Assembly: GCF_900106995.1 (NCBI RefSeq)
Contig: NZ_FNOK01000002.1
Location: 300,180 to 353,740, forward strand
DNA length: 53,561 bases
Direction: 5' to 3'
Origin: Saccharopolyspora shandongensis
GTDB lineage: Bacteria; Actinomycetota; Actinomycetes; Mycobacteriales; Pseudonocardiaceae
Numbering within the stretch: the stretch's first letter is position 1; each line of letters starts with the position of its first letter. Of the stretch, positions 24,085-32,853 are shown piece by piece. The notes beneath the pieces were generated by a model that saw nothing but the letters and a program-made list of their open reading frames with translations, ran no database searches and was not told where the DNA came from. A program made the position numbers and the translations under genes.

Positions 24085-24915
24085 ATGCGGATCTACCTGA
24101 GCGTCGACATGGAAGGCGTCACCGGCCTCGTCGACGCGCAAGACGTCCAGCCCGCCGGGCGGGATTACGAGTACGGCAGGCAGATGATGGCCGAGGACGT
24201 CAACGCGGCGATCCGCGGCGCGATCGCCGCAGGGGCCACCGAGATCACCGTCAACGACGCGCACGGACCGATGCGCAACCTGCGCTCCGACATGCTGCAC
24301 CCGGCGGCCCGGCTGATCCGCGGCAAGCCCAAGAACATGGGCATGCTCGAAGGGCTCGACGACACCTTCGACGCCGCGCTCTGCATCGGCTACCACTCGC
24401 GAGCAGGCACGTCGGGCGTGCTCAGCCACAGCTTCATGGGCCACGAGATCGAGGACATGTGGCTCGACGACCGAGCCACCGGCGAGATCGGCCTCACCCA
24501 CGCCACCGCCGCCGCGCTCGGTGCCCCGGTGGTGCTGCTCTCCGGCGACGACACCGCGTGCGCGGAGATGGCCGAATGGGATTCCGGCGTGCGAACCGCG
24601 GCGGTGAAGTACGCGCGCGGCCGCTTCGCCGCCGAACTGCTGCCGGTCGCCGAAGCGCGCGATGCGATCGAAACCGCGACCGCCGCCGCCCTGACCGGCG
24701 AGCTCCCGGCGCCGCGGCCCGCGCCGGAAACCGCGACGCTCGCGGTGCGCTGGCAGTCGGCTTCGGTGGCCGACACGCTGCTGAACCTCCCCGGCGTCAC
24801 CGGCCGCGACGACCGCACCGTCGCGATCAGCGGCCCCGTTCCCGAGATCTACCGGCAGTTCCGGGTCTGGCTGAACGTGGCCGCGTCGCTCACCGACCAG
24901 CGGCCCTACTGCTGA
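24085..24915 (+). CDS. M55-family D-aminopeptidase (DppA-like)
   Basis: A 276-residue zinc metallopeptidase. Metal and active-site motifs of the family are present: SVDMEG near the N-terminus, NDAHG, GYHSRAG and the following SHSFMGHEIEDMWLD. M55 enzymes hydrolyse D-amino-acid dipeptides and act in peptidoglycan or peptide recycling as self-compartmentalising decamers. GGAGG lies 6-7 bases before the ATG at 24085. The frame is open earlier but lacks a ribosome site. It lies 53 bp after the MerR/Prx fusion in the same direction, possibly co-transcribed. Confidence 0.88.
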   Translation: MRIYLSVDMEGVTGLVDAQDVQPAGRDYEYGRQMMAEDVNAAIRGAIAAGATEITVNDAHGPMRNLRSDMLHPAARLIRGKPKNMGMLEGLDDTFDAALCIGYHSRAGTSGVLSHSFMGHEIEDMWLDDRATGEIGLTHATAAALGAPVVLLSGDDTACAEMAEWDSGVRTAAVKYARGRFAAELLPVAEARDAIETATAAALTGELPAPRPAPETATLAVRWQSASVADTLLNLPGVTGRDDRTVAISGPVPEIYRQFRVWLNVAASLTDQRPYC

Positions 24916-25079
24916 TCCGTGTCCGCCCGGATACGCTGCGTTGGGCCTTTTCGGCTGTCCCGGCACCGTTTTGATAACTCTGTGTCGCTTGTTTAGGTCT
25001 TGTTCACCTTCGCGTACAGGAACCATCGCCTGATCGCCCTAACTTCCAGGTGTTCCCCAACGAGCACCTGGAGGTCCGC

Positions 25080-27143
25080 TTGCCTTCCCGACCGGACAGC
25101 GGGCGGGTAATCCCGCTCCCACTGCTTTCCCACCACTCCGCGAACCGCGCCTCGGTCACCTGCAAGTACCGCTGCGGCAACGCATGCGCGCACGAGGCCC
25201 CGAACACCTCGGCCAACGCCTACTTCGGCGACATCGTCGAGAGCGTGCTCAGCCGCCGTTCCGCGCTGAAGGCAAGCGGCGTGATCGCGCTTGCCGTCGG
25301 CGGCGCAGCGGCGCTCACCGGAACCGCCACCGCCGCTCCGGCCGCGCCGGCCGGCCCCGGCCGCGGGAACGTCCCGGGCACCGACTTCACCCCGGTCGCC
25401 CCGAACACCGAAGACCTCGTGGTCACCGCTGAGGGCTACGACCAGGGCATCGTGATCCGCTGGGGCGACCCGGTGGTGGCGGACGCGCCCGAGTTCGACT
25501 TCAACAAGCAGACCGCGGCGGCGCAGGAAAAGCAGTTCGGCTACAACAACGACTTCGCCGAACTGGTCCCGCTGGACAGCAGCGGCAAGAGCAACCTGCT
25601 CGTGGTCAACCACGAGTACACCACCGAAACGCACATGTTCGTCGGCTACGACGAGAACAACCCGACCGAGGAGCAGGTGCGCATCGCCTGGGCCGCGCAC
25701 GGCCTTTCGGTGGTGTACGTGGAGCGGGAGCGGCGCGGCGGGCTCACGCCGAAGCCGAGCCGGTACAACCGGCGCATCACCCTCAACACGCCGTTCGAGC
25801 TGCGCGGCCCGGCCGCGGGCAGCGACTACCTCAAGACGTCGGTCGACCCGACCGGCACCAAGGTCTTCGGCACGCAGAACAACTGCGCGGGCAGCCTGAC
25901 GCCGTGGGGCACGATCCTCTCCGGCGAGGAGAACTTCAACCAGTACTTCGCCAACGCCGACTCGGTCATCGACCCGGCGACCAAGGCGCGCTACGCCCGC
26001 TACGGCCTCAAGGGCACCGCGAGCACCCGCAAGTGGGAGAAGTTCGACAAGCGCTGGGACCTCGCGAAGGAGCCCAACGAGGCCAACCGCTTCGGCTGGA
26101 TCGTCGAGATCGACCCGCACGACCCGAACTCCACGCCGATCAAGCACACCGCGCTCGGCCGGTTCAAGCACGAGGGCGCGGCGGTCACGATCGCCGACGA
26201 CGGCCGCGTGGTCGCCTACTCCGGCGACGACGAGCGCTTCGACTACATCTACAAGTTCGTGTCGAACGGCAAGATGAAGCCGGGCAACAGCGCCTACGCC
26301 CGCCGGCACAACATGACGCTGCTCGACGACGGCACCCTGTACGTCGCGCGGTTCACCGGAAACAGCCCGGCGAGCGAGATCGACGGCACCGGCAAGCTGC
26401 CCTCGGACGGCGCCTTCGACGGCACCGGCGAGTGGATTCCGCTGGCCAGCGGCAAGAAGTCGTTCGTGCCCGGTTTCACCGCCGAAGAGGTCTACGTCTT
26501 CACCCGGCTCGCCGCCGACAAGGTCGGCGCGACGAAGATGGACCGGCCGGAGGACATCCAGCCGAACCCGGTCAACGGCCGCATCTACTGCGCGCTGACC
26601 AACAACTCCAACCGCGGCTCGACCGGCAACGCGGCGCCGGACGAGGCCAACCCGCGGGTCGGCAACAAGCACGGCCACGTGCTGGAGGTCGACGACGACG
26701 CGACGGGCACCAAGTTCCGCTGGGACCTGCTGCTGGTGTGCGGCGACCCGAACGACGCCGGCACCTACTTCGGCGGGTTCGACAAGTCGCAGGTCAGCCC
26801 GATCTCGTGCCCGGACAACGTGGCGTTCGACCGGCACGGAAACCTGTGGATCTCCACCGACGGCAACGCGCTGAAGAGCAACGACGGTCTGTTCGCGGTG
26901 CCGGTCGACGGCCCGGAGCGCGGTCGGGTCAAGCAGTTCCTGACGGTGCCGCACGGCGCGGAGACCTGCGGCCCGGTGGTCCGGGACACCGTGGTGACCG
27001 TGTGCGTGCAGCACCCGGGCGAGCTCGACGGGGCGAGCGCGGACAAGCCGGCCTCGCACTGGCCGGACGGCGGCGACTCGCAGCCCCGTCCGTCGGTCGT
27101 GGCGGTCTGGCGCAAGGACGGCGGTGAGATCGGCCAGCGCTGA
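25080..27143 (+). CDS. phoX: PhoX-family phosphatase (DUF839), Tat-type export
   Basis: A 687-residue PhoX-like alkaline phosphatase. After a short cytosolic segment (LPLLSHHSANRASVTCKYRC) comes a twin-arginine signal, SRRSALK, and a hydrophobic stretch. The mature part has VNHEYTT, TPWGTILSGEEN, RFKHEGA, PEDIQPNP and SCPDNVAFD, the metal and substrate loops of the PhoX/DUF839 family. I choose TTG at 25080, preceded by GGAGGT, over the GTG at 25050, which has no ribosome site and sits inside an inverted repeat (25046-25052 with 25065-25071). A single GTTCACC, the PHO-box core, lies near 24999; control by phosphate starvation is plausible but only weakly supported. Confidence 0.88.
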   Translation: MPSRPDSGRVIPLPLLSHHSANRASVTCKYRCGNACAHEAPNTSANAYFGDIVESVLSRRSALKASGVIALAVGGAAALTGTATAAPAAPAGPGRGNVPGTDFTPVAPNTEDLVVTAEGYDQGIVIRWGDPVVADAPEFDFNKQTAAAQEKQFGYNNDFAELVPLDSSGKSNLLVVNHEYTTETHMFVGYDENNPTEEQVRIAWAAHGLSVVYVERERRGGLTPKPSRYNRRITLNTPFELRGPAAGSDYLKTSVDPTGTKVFGTQNNCAGSLTPWGTILSGEENFNQYFANADSVIDPATKARYARYGLKGTASTRKWEKFDKRWDLAKEPNEANRFGWIVEIDPHDPNSTPIKHTALGRFKHEGAAVTIADDGRVVAYSGDDERFDYIYKFVSNGKMKPGNSAYARRHNMTLLDDGTLYVARFTGNSPASEIDGTGKLPSDGAFDGTGEWIPLASGKKSFVPGFTAEEVYVFTRLAADKVGATKMDRPEDIQPNPVNGRIYCALTNNSNRGSTGNAAPDEANPRVGNKHGHVLEVDDDATGTKFRWDLLLVCGDPNDAGTYFGGFDKSQVSPISCPDNVAFDRHGNLWISTDGNALKSNDGLFAVPVDGPERGRVKQFLTVPHGAETCGPVVRDTVVTVCVQHPGELDGASADKPASHWPDGGDSQPRPSVVAVWRKDGGEIGQR

Positions 27144-27161
27144 TCCACCTTGCGAGCGCGG

Positions 27162-27186
27162 GGGTCTCCGGCAGGTCCGGAGGCCC
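27162..27186 (+). terminator. Terminator hairpin after phoX
   Basis: Arms 27162-27171 and 27177-27186 pair at 9 of 10 positions with one G-T pair and a 5-nt loop, 18 bp after the stop. Confidence 0.6.
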
Positions 27187-27466
27187 TCGTTGCGTTTGCG
27201 GGCTGATGCGGCCAGCCATCTGCGCGGGCGGGGCCGTGTTCGCCCGGTTGCAGGATCACCAGCACGGCTAACTCGATGCGGCCGCCGCTCGGGAACCGCG
27301 GCTGCACGAGCTCGCCTCGGACGTCCATGCGCTGCTTCGCAGGAACGGCAACGACTTTCAGTCGCAGACGGGGTGAGACCGAGTGGATCTGGAGATCGTG
27401 CCGTTCGACGCCGTGTTCCGGTGAGCGTCGGGGCGAGATAAGTAAACTACACCGTGCAGTTGAGTT
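27187..27466. other. Intergenic stretch, possible decayed coding sequence
   Basis: No intact gene. One plus-strand frame reads EPRLHELASDVHALLRRN and, after an in-frame stop, DRVDLEIVPFDAVFR before another stop, which looks like worn coding sequence but is not assignable to a family. The last 30 bp hold the start of the cupin promoter region. Confidence 0.35.
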
Positions 27467-27486
27467 ATTGCACTGTCGAGTGTAAT
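27467..27486. promoter_or_regulatory. Operator upstream of the cupin gene
   Basis: ATTGCAC-N6-GTGTAAT, arms matching at 6 of 7 positions, 29 bp before the cupin start. It has the same layout as the perfect dyad before the TetR gene (28068-28087). Two further GTGCAGT/ACTACAC half-sites lie just upstream (27445-27460), suggesting cooperative binding. Confidence 0.6.
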
Positions 27487-27515
27487 TTCGTGGTGAGACC
27501 CAGAGGAGGATCACC

Positions 27516-28055
27516 ATGTCCTACCCGCCAGACCGGTACCGGGGCGACGCCGGCGAGATCAGCGCTTCCTTCCGCCCGGCGGACGCCGATCCGGAGCTGG
27601 TCAACCCGTCCGGCACCAGGACCTACTACCTGGCCACCGGCAAACCGACCGGCCGAACCCACGACATCGCCACCGGCGGCGACTTCGGGCTCTACCACGT
27701 GGTCGACCTCGCTCCCGGCGCCGGAACCGGCACCCACTTCCACAAGGCGATGTCCGAATCGTTCTTCGTCACCGACGGATCGATGCAGGTCTACGACGGG
27801 GCGAAGTGGCGCGAAGCGACCAAGGGCGACTTCCTCTACGTGCCCCCGGGAGGGCTGCACTCCTTCTACAACGAGTCCGACGAGCCGGTGTCGTTCCTCA
27901 TGCTGTTCGCGCCGGGCGCCCCGCGCGAGGGGTACTTCGAAGGCGTCGGGCACATCGCGGCGCTGGGCGACGCGGAGCGGGAGCGGTTCTTCGTGGAGCA
28001 CGACAGCTACTTCACCGACCTGCGGTCCGGCCCCAAGGTCGGCGGCTCCCGGTGA
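27516..28055 (+). CDS. Cupin-domain protein
   Basis: A 179-residue single-domain cupin. Motif 1 is HFHKAMSESFFVTDGSMQVY (H-x-H then E) and motif 2 is GDFLYVPPGGLHSFYN (closing His), giving a full 3-His/1-Glu metal site. It may be a small dioxygenase or isomerase; the substrate is not predictable. GAGGAGG lies 6 bases before the ATG at 27516. The operator it shares with the downstream TetR gene makes it the likely target of that regulator. Confidence 0.85.
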   Translation: MSYPPDRYRGDAGEISASFRPADADPELVNPSGTRTYYLATGKPTGRTHDIATGGDFGLYHVVDLAPGAGTGTHFHKAMSESFFVTDGSMQVYDGAKWREATKGDFLYVPPGGLHSFYNESDEPVSFLMLFAPGAPREGYFEGVGHIAALGDAERERFFVEHDSYFTDLRSGPKVGGSR

Positions 28056-28067
28056 GGTCCGACGTAG

Positions 28068-28087
28068 ACTGCACGGAGTAGTGCAGT
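28068..28087. promoter_or_regulatory. Operator upstream of the TetR gene
   Basis: A perfect dyad, ACTGCAC-N6-GTGCAGT, lies in the 51-bp gap between the cupin and TetR genes. Position and symmetry suit autoregulation by the TetR protein. Confidence 0.65.
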
Positions 28088-28106
28088 TCGCTGGAAGGGA
28101 GCTCCG

Positions 28107-28736
28107 GTGTCACCGACCGGCCGACCGGAGAAGCGCCGCGCCATCGAGCAGGCGGCGCGCAAGGTGTTCGGCCGCGAGGGGTACACGCGGGCCAGCGTGG
28201 ACGCGATCGCCGCAGAAGCGCAGGTGTCCAAGCGCACCATCTACAACCACTTCGCCGACAAGGAACAGCTCTTCTTGTCGGTGGCGCTGGACGGGGCGCA
28301 CGAGGTCACCGACGCCATCTTGCGGCTGATGGAGCTGCACCTGCGCAAGATCGTCGATCTCGAGGAAGACCTCGTCGCCTTCTGCCGGGACCGGGTCGCG
28401 GCGGTGGCGGAGTTCCCGGACCACTTCGCGCTCGTCCGGACGCTGGAAGCGGAGGTGACCCGGATTTCCCCGGCGGTGCTGGAGAAGTGGCTGGCCGCGG
28501 GCCCGCAGTCGGCGCACGAGCGGCTCGCGCCGTACCTCCGGAAGATCGCCGACAACGGCCTGCTCGAGTTCGACGACGCAGAGCAGGCCGCATTGCACCT
28601 CAACCTGCTCACCGTCACCGCCGTGCTACAGCGGACGTTCTACGGCTCGATGCCGATTCCGCAGGCCGAGGCCGACCAGCTCATCGTGAGCGGTGTGCGG
28701 GCGTTCTTGCGGCTGTACGCCGCTGCTCGCTCCTGA
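28107..28736 (+). CDS. TetR/AcrR-family transcriptional regulator
   Basis: A 209-residue repressor. The helix-turn-helix lies at residues 8-55 (ASVDAIAAEAQVSKRTIYNHF, then ADKEQLF), followed by a helical ligand domain with a TetR_C-like end (LNLLTVTAVLQRTFYGSMPI). Start GTG at 28107 behind GGAAGGGA. Matching dyads before it and before the cupin gene indicate that it represses both and is released by a small molecule the cupin protein may process. Confidence 0.9.
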   Translation: MSPTGRPEKRRAIEQAARKVFGREGYTRASVDAIAAEAQVSKRTIYNHFADKEQLFLSVALDGAHEVTDAILRLMELHLRKIVDLEEDLVAFCRDRVAAVAEFPDHFALVRTLEAEVTRISPAVLEKWLAAGPQSAHERLAPYLRKIADNGLLEFDDAEQAALHLNLLTVTAVLQRTFYGSMPIPQAEADQLIVSGVRAFLRLYAAARS

Positions 28737-28774
28737 AGTACGGGCGCTGCGGCGTCCACTTTGGATGCCGTGCG

Positions 28775-30124
28775 TCAGCTTTCGGATCGGGCGTCGGTCG
28801 ATTCCTGCTGCTCCGCGCGTGGCGCCGCGCGGAGGGCGACCACCGTGATCGCCGCCGCGACCATCACGATGCCCACCACCCACAGGCCGGTCTTCTGCGA
28901 GCCGGTGGCGTCCTTGAGCGCGCCCGTGATGTAGGGCGCCGCGAAACCGCTGATGTTGCCCAGCGAGTTGATCAGCGCGATACCGCCCGCCGCCGCCGTG
29001 CCCGCCAGGAAGTTGCTCGGCAACGCCCAGAAGGTGGGCAGCGCCGCGCAGACACCGACGGCGCAGATCGTCACGGCGACCATCGCGCTGACCGGATTGC
29101 CCAGGTACAGCGCGATCGGGATGCAGATGCCGCCGAGCAGCATCGGCAGCGCGACGTGCCACACGCGCTCCCGCGTCCGGTCGCCGTGCGCGGCCCAGAG
29201 CACCATGGCCACCGCGCCGATCACGTACGGCACCGCCGTGATCAATCCCGTTTCCATCGTCGACAGATCGGTGCCGTACTGCTGCTCGAAGCCCTTGATG
29301 ATGGTGGGCAGGAAGAAGCCCAGCGCGTACAGCCCGTACGCGATGCCGAAGTACACGAACGCCAGCGCCAGGATCCGCGGGTGGGTCAGCGCCTTCCGCA
29401 GCGGCCAGCCGTGCGCCGTCTCGGTCTGCGCGCGCTCGGCCTCCAGCTGCTCGGTCAGCCAGGCCCGCTCCTGCGGCGACAGCCACTTCGCCTGGGACGG
29501 CCGGTCGGTCAGGTAGAACCAGGTCACCACCGCCAGCAGCATCGCCGGGATGCCCTCGACGAGGAACATGAACCGCCAGCCGGACAGCCCGAAGATCCCG
29601 TGTCCGGTGCTGATCAACGCGCTCGACACGGTGGCGCCGATGGCGCTGGACACCGGGACCGCGGTCATGAACAGCGCGACGGCCTTCGCCCGCTGCACCG
29701 CCGGGAACCAGTAGGTCAGGTACAGGATGATGCCCGGGAAGAACCCGGCCTCCGCCACGCCGAGCAGGAACCGCAGCACGATCAGCGCGGTGGGGCTCGG
29801 CACGAACGCCATCACCGTCGCGACCACGCCCCAGGTGATCATGATGCGGGCGAGCCACTTCCGCGCCCCGAAGCGGTGCAGGGCGAGGTTGCTCGGCACC
29901 TCCAGCACCAGGTAGCCGATGAAGAAGATGCCCGACGCGAAACCGAACGCGGTCGCGGTCAGCCCCAGCTCGTCGTTCATGCCGTTCGGGCCGGCGAAGC
30001 CGATGTTGACCCGGTCCAGGTAGTTCACGAAGTAGAGCAAGATCAGGAACGGCATCAACCGGACCGCGACCTTGCGCAGGATGCGGTTCTGGGCACCGGC
30101 AGGGGCGGCCTCGACACTGTTCAC
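28775..30124 (-). CDS. MFS transporter, anion:cation symporter type
   Basis: A 449-residue membrane protein with 12 predicted helices. The ACS-family N-terminus is clear: LMPFLILLYFVNYLDRVNIGFA, then the A-motif loop LHRFGARKWLARIMITWG and GVAEAGFFPGIILYL. A long cytosolic loop (about residues 220-250) separates the two halves. Relatives import organic anions such as hydroxyphenylacetate, tartrate or galactonate by proton symport. The start is GTG at 30124. No catabolic gene adjoins it apart from the divergent SDR. Confidence 0.88.
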   Translation of the reverse strand: MNSVEAAPAGAQNRILRKVAVRLMPFLILLYFVNYLDRVNIGFAGPNGMNDELGLTATAFGFASGIFFIGYLVLEVPSNLALHRFGARKWLARIMITWGVVATVMAFVPSPTALIVLRFLLGVAEAGFFPGIILYLTYWFPAVQRAKAVALFMTAVPVSSAIGATVSSALISTGHGIFGLSGWRFMFLVEGIPAMLLAVVTWFYLTDRPSQAKWLSPQERAWLTEQLEAERAQTETAHGWPLRKALTHPRILALAFVYFGIAYGLYALGFFLPTIIKGFEQQYGTDLSTMETGLITAVPYVIGAVAMVLWAAHGDRTRERVWHVALPMLLGGICIPIALYLGNPVSAMVAVTICAVGVCAALPTFWALPSNFLAGTAAAGGIALINSLGNISGFAAPYITGALKDATGSQKTGLWVVGIVMVAAAITVVALRAAPRAEQQESTDARSES

Positions 30125-30225
30125 TCGGGTGACCTAAGCCTCATACCCCCAATGGGTCAAGAGGTAGTCCGCTGATTGGGACGGCCGGTCGCCGGGCCGA
30201 AACCGTACGGCGATACCGTTAGACC

Positions 30226-30909
30226 ATGCCCGAACGCCCAATTGCCCTGGTCACCGGCGCCTCGCGAGGCATCGGTGCCGCCGTCGCCCACTCGCTTTCC
30301 GACACGCACGACCTGCTGTTGGGCGGGCGCGACGCCACCGCGCTGCAGGAGCTCGTCGACGAGCTCCCCGGCGCCAAATCGTGGCCCGTGGAACTCACCG
30401 ACCACGACGCCGTGGCCACTGCGGTCGCCGACATCGAGCGGCTCGACGTGGTGGTGCACAGCGCCGGCCTGGTCGAGCTGGCCTCGGTCGCCGAAGCCTC
30501 CGGCGACTCCTGGCGGCGCACCTTCGAGCTGAACCTCTTCGCCGTCACCGAGCTGACGCGCCTGCTGCTTCCCGCGCTGCGCGCCGCGAAGGGCCACGTG
30601 GTGCTGGTCAACTCCGGCGCAGGCCTGTCCGCGAAGCCGAACTGGGGTTCGTACGCCGCGAGCAAGTTCGCGCTGCGCGCCTTCGCCGACGTGCTCCGCG
30701 CCGAGGAAGCCGGCAACGGCGTGCGGGTCACCTCGGTGTTCCCGGGACGCACCGCCACCGACATGCAGCGCACCGTCCGCGACCAGGAGGGCGGCGCGTT
30801 CGAGCCGGACCACTACCTGCGCCCCGAGTCGGTCGCTACGCCGATCGTGTCCGCGGTGCGGGCCACCGGCGACGCACACCTCACCGAGATCGTCATCCGG
30901 CCGTCCTGA
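30226..30909 (+). CDS. Short-chain dehydrogenase/reductase
   Basis: A 227-residue classical SDR. The cofactor motif TGASRGIG (10-17), the Ser of the VLVNSGAG segment, and YAASK (catalytic Tyr and Lys) are intact, and FPGRTATDM follows. R14, together with GGRD after beta-2, suggests NADP(H). No ribosome site precedes the ATG at 30226, but TACCGT (30214-30219) ends 6 bases before it, consistent with a leaderless transcript. The substrate is unknown. Confidence 0.9.
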   Translation: MPERPIALVTGASRGIGAAVAHSLSDTHDLLLGGRDATALQELVDELPGAKSWPVELTDHDAVATAVADIERLDVVVHSAGLVELASVAEASGDSWRRTFELNLFAVTELTRLLLPALRAAKGHVVLVNSGAGLSAKPNWGSYAASKFALRAFADVLRAEEAGNGVRVTSVFPGRTATDMQRTVRDQEGGAFEPDHYLRPESVATPIVSAVRATGDAHLTEIVIRPS

Positions 30910-31143
30910 GGCCCGTTCCGCAAGGGACGACCCGCACGGGAAGCCCCCTGCGACAGCCGCAGTCTTGCTGTGGTCGCTCCGGCGTGGCGAAAGCCCAAGC
31001 CGCTACGTCGGAGCCGTCCCAGCCGGATGCGACCCACCTCAGTCCGAGCAGCACCTCGCGCCGCAAACGGCTGACGCCGCCTCGCGAAGCGCGCCCTGCG
31101 CCGGGACCGGCCCAAGCATCCGGTCCGAACAGGTGGCCTCGGT

Positions 31144-32475
31144 TCAGCTCCGGATGTGCTGCGCGGACTTGCGTGCCGTGGCCTGCACGGTGCGCCGGTC
31201 CACCCGCGTGGGCTCGCGCTCGCGCAGCACTTCTTCACCCGCGACCCAGACGTCCCGGACGGACCGGGAACCGGCCGCCCACACCACGTTCGCCAACACC
31301 TGATCGTCCGGCGCGTCCAGGCCCGTGGCGAACGCCGGGTTGTCGACGTCGAGGTGCACGATGTCGGCCCAGCACCCGGGTTCCAGCGCACCGATGTCGT
31401 CGCGGTGCAGCGCCTCGGCCCCGCCTCGCGTCGCCGCGAGCAGCGCCGCCCGCGAGCTGAGCGCCGTCGCATCGCCCGTGACCGTCCGTGCGAACAGTCC
31501 CGCCAACTGCACCTCCTCCCACAGATCCAGATCGTCGTTGCTGGACGGCCCGTCGGTGCCCAGCCCCACCGGAATTCCGGCGGCCAGCATGTCGACCAGC
31601 CGCGCGGTCCCCGACGCGAGCTTCGCGTTGGATCCCGGACAGTGCGCCACGCCCACCCCGCGGCGCGCGAACAACTCGATGTCGTCGTCCGACAGGTGCA
31701 CGCCGTGCGCGGCGAGCACCCGGCCGTCGAGCACGCCGAGCTTCTCCAACAGCGCGGGCACCGAACCGAACTGCTTGCGCTGCTCGGCGTCTTCGGCGGC
31801 GCTCTCCGCCACGTGCGTGTGGACCAGGGCGCCACGCTGCTGCGCGGACTCGCCGATGGTCTGCAGCGCCTCCGGCGGCAGCGTGTAAGCCGAATGCGGT
31901 CCGTACGCCAGCTCCACCCGATCACCGGGGCCGAACCGAAGGCCGTCGGCGTCGATCCACCGGTTGATCCCGTCGACCATGCCCTGCCAGCCGCCGAGCT
32001 TCTCCAGCGCTGGTGTGGAGATCACCGCCGATGCGAACACCACGCGCGACCCGACCGCCAGGGTGGCCTCCACCGCCGACTCGCCCATGAAGTACATCTC
32101 GGCGCTCGTCGTGACGCCGGCCCGCAGCATCTCGACGCACCCGAGCTCCATCCCGGCGCGGACGTCCGCCGGACGCAGCCGAGCCTCGGCGGGCCAGATC
32201 ACCTCGTGCAGCCAACGCAGCAGCGGCAGGTCTCCACCCATCCCCCGCAGCAGCGTCATCGGGCTGTGCGCGTGCGCGTTGATCAGGCCCGGCAGCAGGA
32301 TTCCGCTGCATTCCCGGACGGTCGCGTCGTTCGGACGTTCCGGCGCACCGACCCGCGGCCCGCAGTACACGATGCGACCCTCGCCGTCGACGTCCACCAC
32401 GGCGTCCCTGATCACCGAGCAGCCGGGATCGCAGGGCAGAACCATCGGTGCGTGCAGGCGCAGTGCGATCGACAT
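31144..32475 (-). CDS. Amidohydrolase of the MtaD/8-oxoguanine-deaminase type
   Basis: A 443-residue zinc deaminase of the TRZ/ATZ/MtaD group. Metal ligands are in place: INAHAHS, HTHVAES, LAAHGVHLS and GTDGPSSNDDLD. Members deaminate 5'-methylthioadenosine, S-adenosylhomocysteine, 8-oxoguanine or related purines; the sequence alone does not choose. The ATG at 32475 lies 20 bp after the small membrane-protein gene on the same strand, probably one operon. Convergent with the SDR gene, with an imperfect hairpin at about 30975-31013 between them. Confidence 0.85.
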   Translation of the reverse strand: MSIALRLHAPMVLPCDPGCSVIRDAVVDVDGEGRIVYCGPRVGAPERPNDATVRECSGILLPGLINAHAHSPMTLLRGMGGDLPLLRWLHEVIWPAEARLRPADVRAGMELGCVEMLRAGVTTSAEMYFMGESAVEATLAVGSRVVFASAVISTPALEKLGGWQGMVDGINRWIDADGLRFGPGDRVELAYGPHSAYTLPPEALQTIGESAQQRGALVHTHVAESAAEDAEQRKQFGSVPALLEKLGVLDGRVLAAHGVHLSDDDIELFARRGVGVAHCPGSNAKLASGTARLVDMLAAGIPVGLGTDGPSSNDDLDLWEEVQLAGLFARTVTGDATALSSRAALLAATRGGAEALHRDDIGALEPGCWADIVHLDVDNPAFATGLDAPDDQVLANVVWAAGSRSVRDVWVAGEEVLREREPTRVDRRTVQATARKSAQHIRS

Positions 32476-32495
32476 GCCCGCATTCTGCCCGACGC

Positions 32496-32603
32496 CTATC
32501 CGCCACCCGCCGTGCTCATGACGAGCAACATGATCACCCCCGCCAGTCCCGCGATTCCGCCCAGCACCGCCATGAAGAAGATGTCTTGAGTGCGCCTCGT
32601 CAT
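32496..32603 (-). CDS. Very small membrane protein
   Basis: A 35-residue protein: MTRRTQDIFF followed by one transmembrane helix (MAVLGGIAGLAGVIMLLVM). CTGGAG stands 3 bases before the ATG at 32603. The frame extends upstream without a ribosome site or hydrophobic content. It precedes the deaminase gene by 20 bp and is likely co-translated. Role unknown. Confidence 0.5.
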   Translation of the reverse strand: MTRRTQDIFFMAVLGGIAGLAGVIMLLVMSTAGGG

Positions 32604-32664
32604 GACTCCAGAATCGCGCGATTCCGGCCCCTGGACCTCGGCTGATCGGCCGGTCGGCCTCGTT

Positions 32665-32692
32665 CGATCGGTCAGTCCCGGCTGACCGATCG
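32665..32692. terminator. Hairpin of GATCGGTC repeats
   Basis: A perfect 11-bp stem (32665-32675 with 32682-32692, CGATCGGTCAG) and 6-nt loop. Related GGCCGGTCGG and GACCGATCG words surround it (32640-32702). It is well placed to terminate the two-component genes ending at 32854. The rest of 32604-32853 holds nothing recognisable. Confidence 0.6.
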
Positions 32693-32853
32693 ACCGACCC
32701 CGAACGGGTAGGCGCAGCAGGAGGGATCGGCCGTGCAACAGCCGCCGGGCAATGCTGTCAAACCGCGAGAAACCAACGGCGTGGCACGCAAAAGCGGCGC
32801 ACGCCGCCAGGAATCGGCTGGCTAGGCCGGGCCAACGGGTGCCGCGGCGAAGA

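Noticed and set aside
24990..25020. PHO box upstream of phoX
   Set aside because: Only one GTTCACC unit is visible; the second 11-bp direct repeat is missing, so I do not list it as a site.
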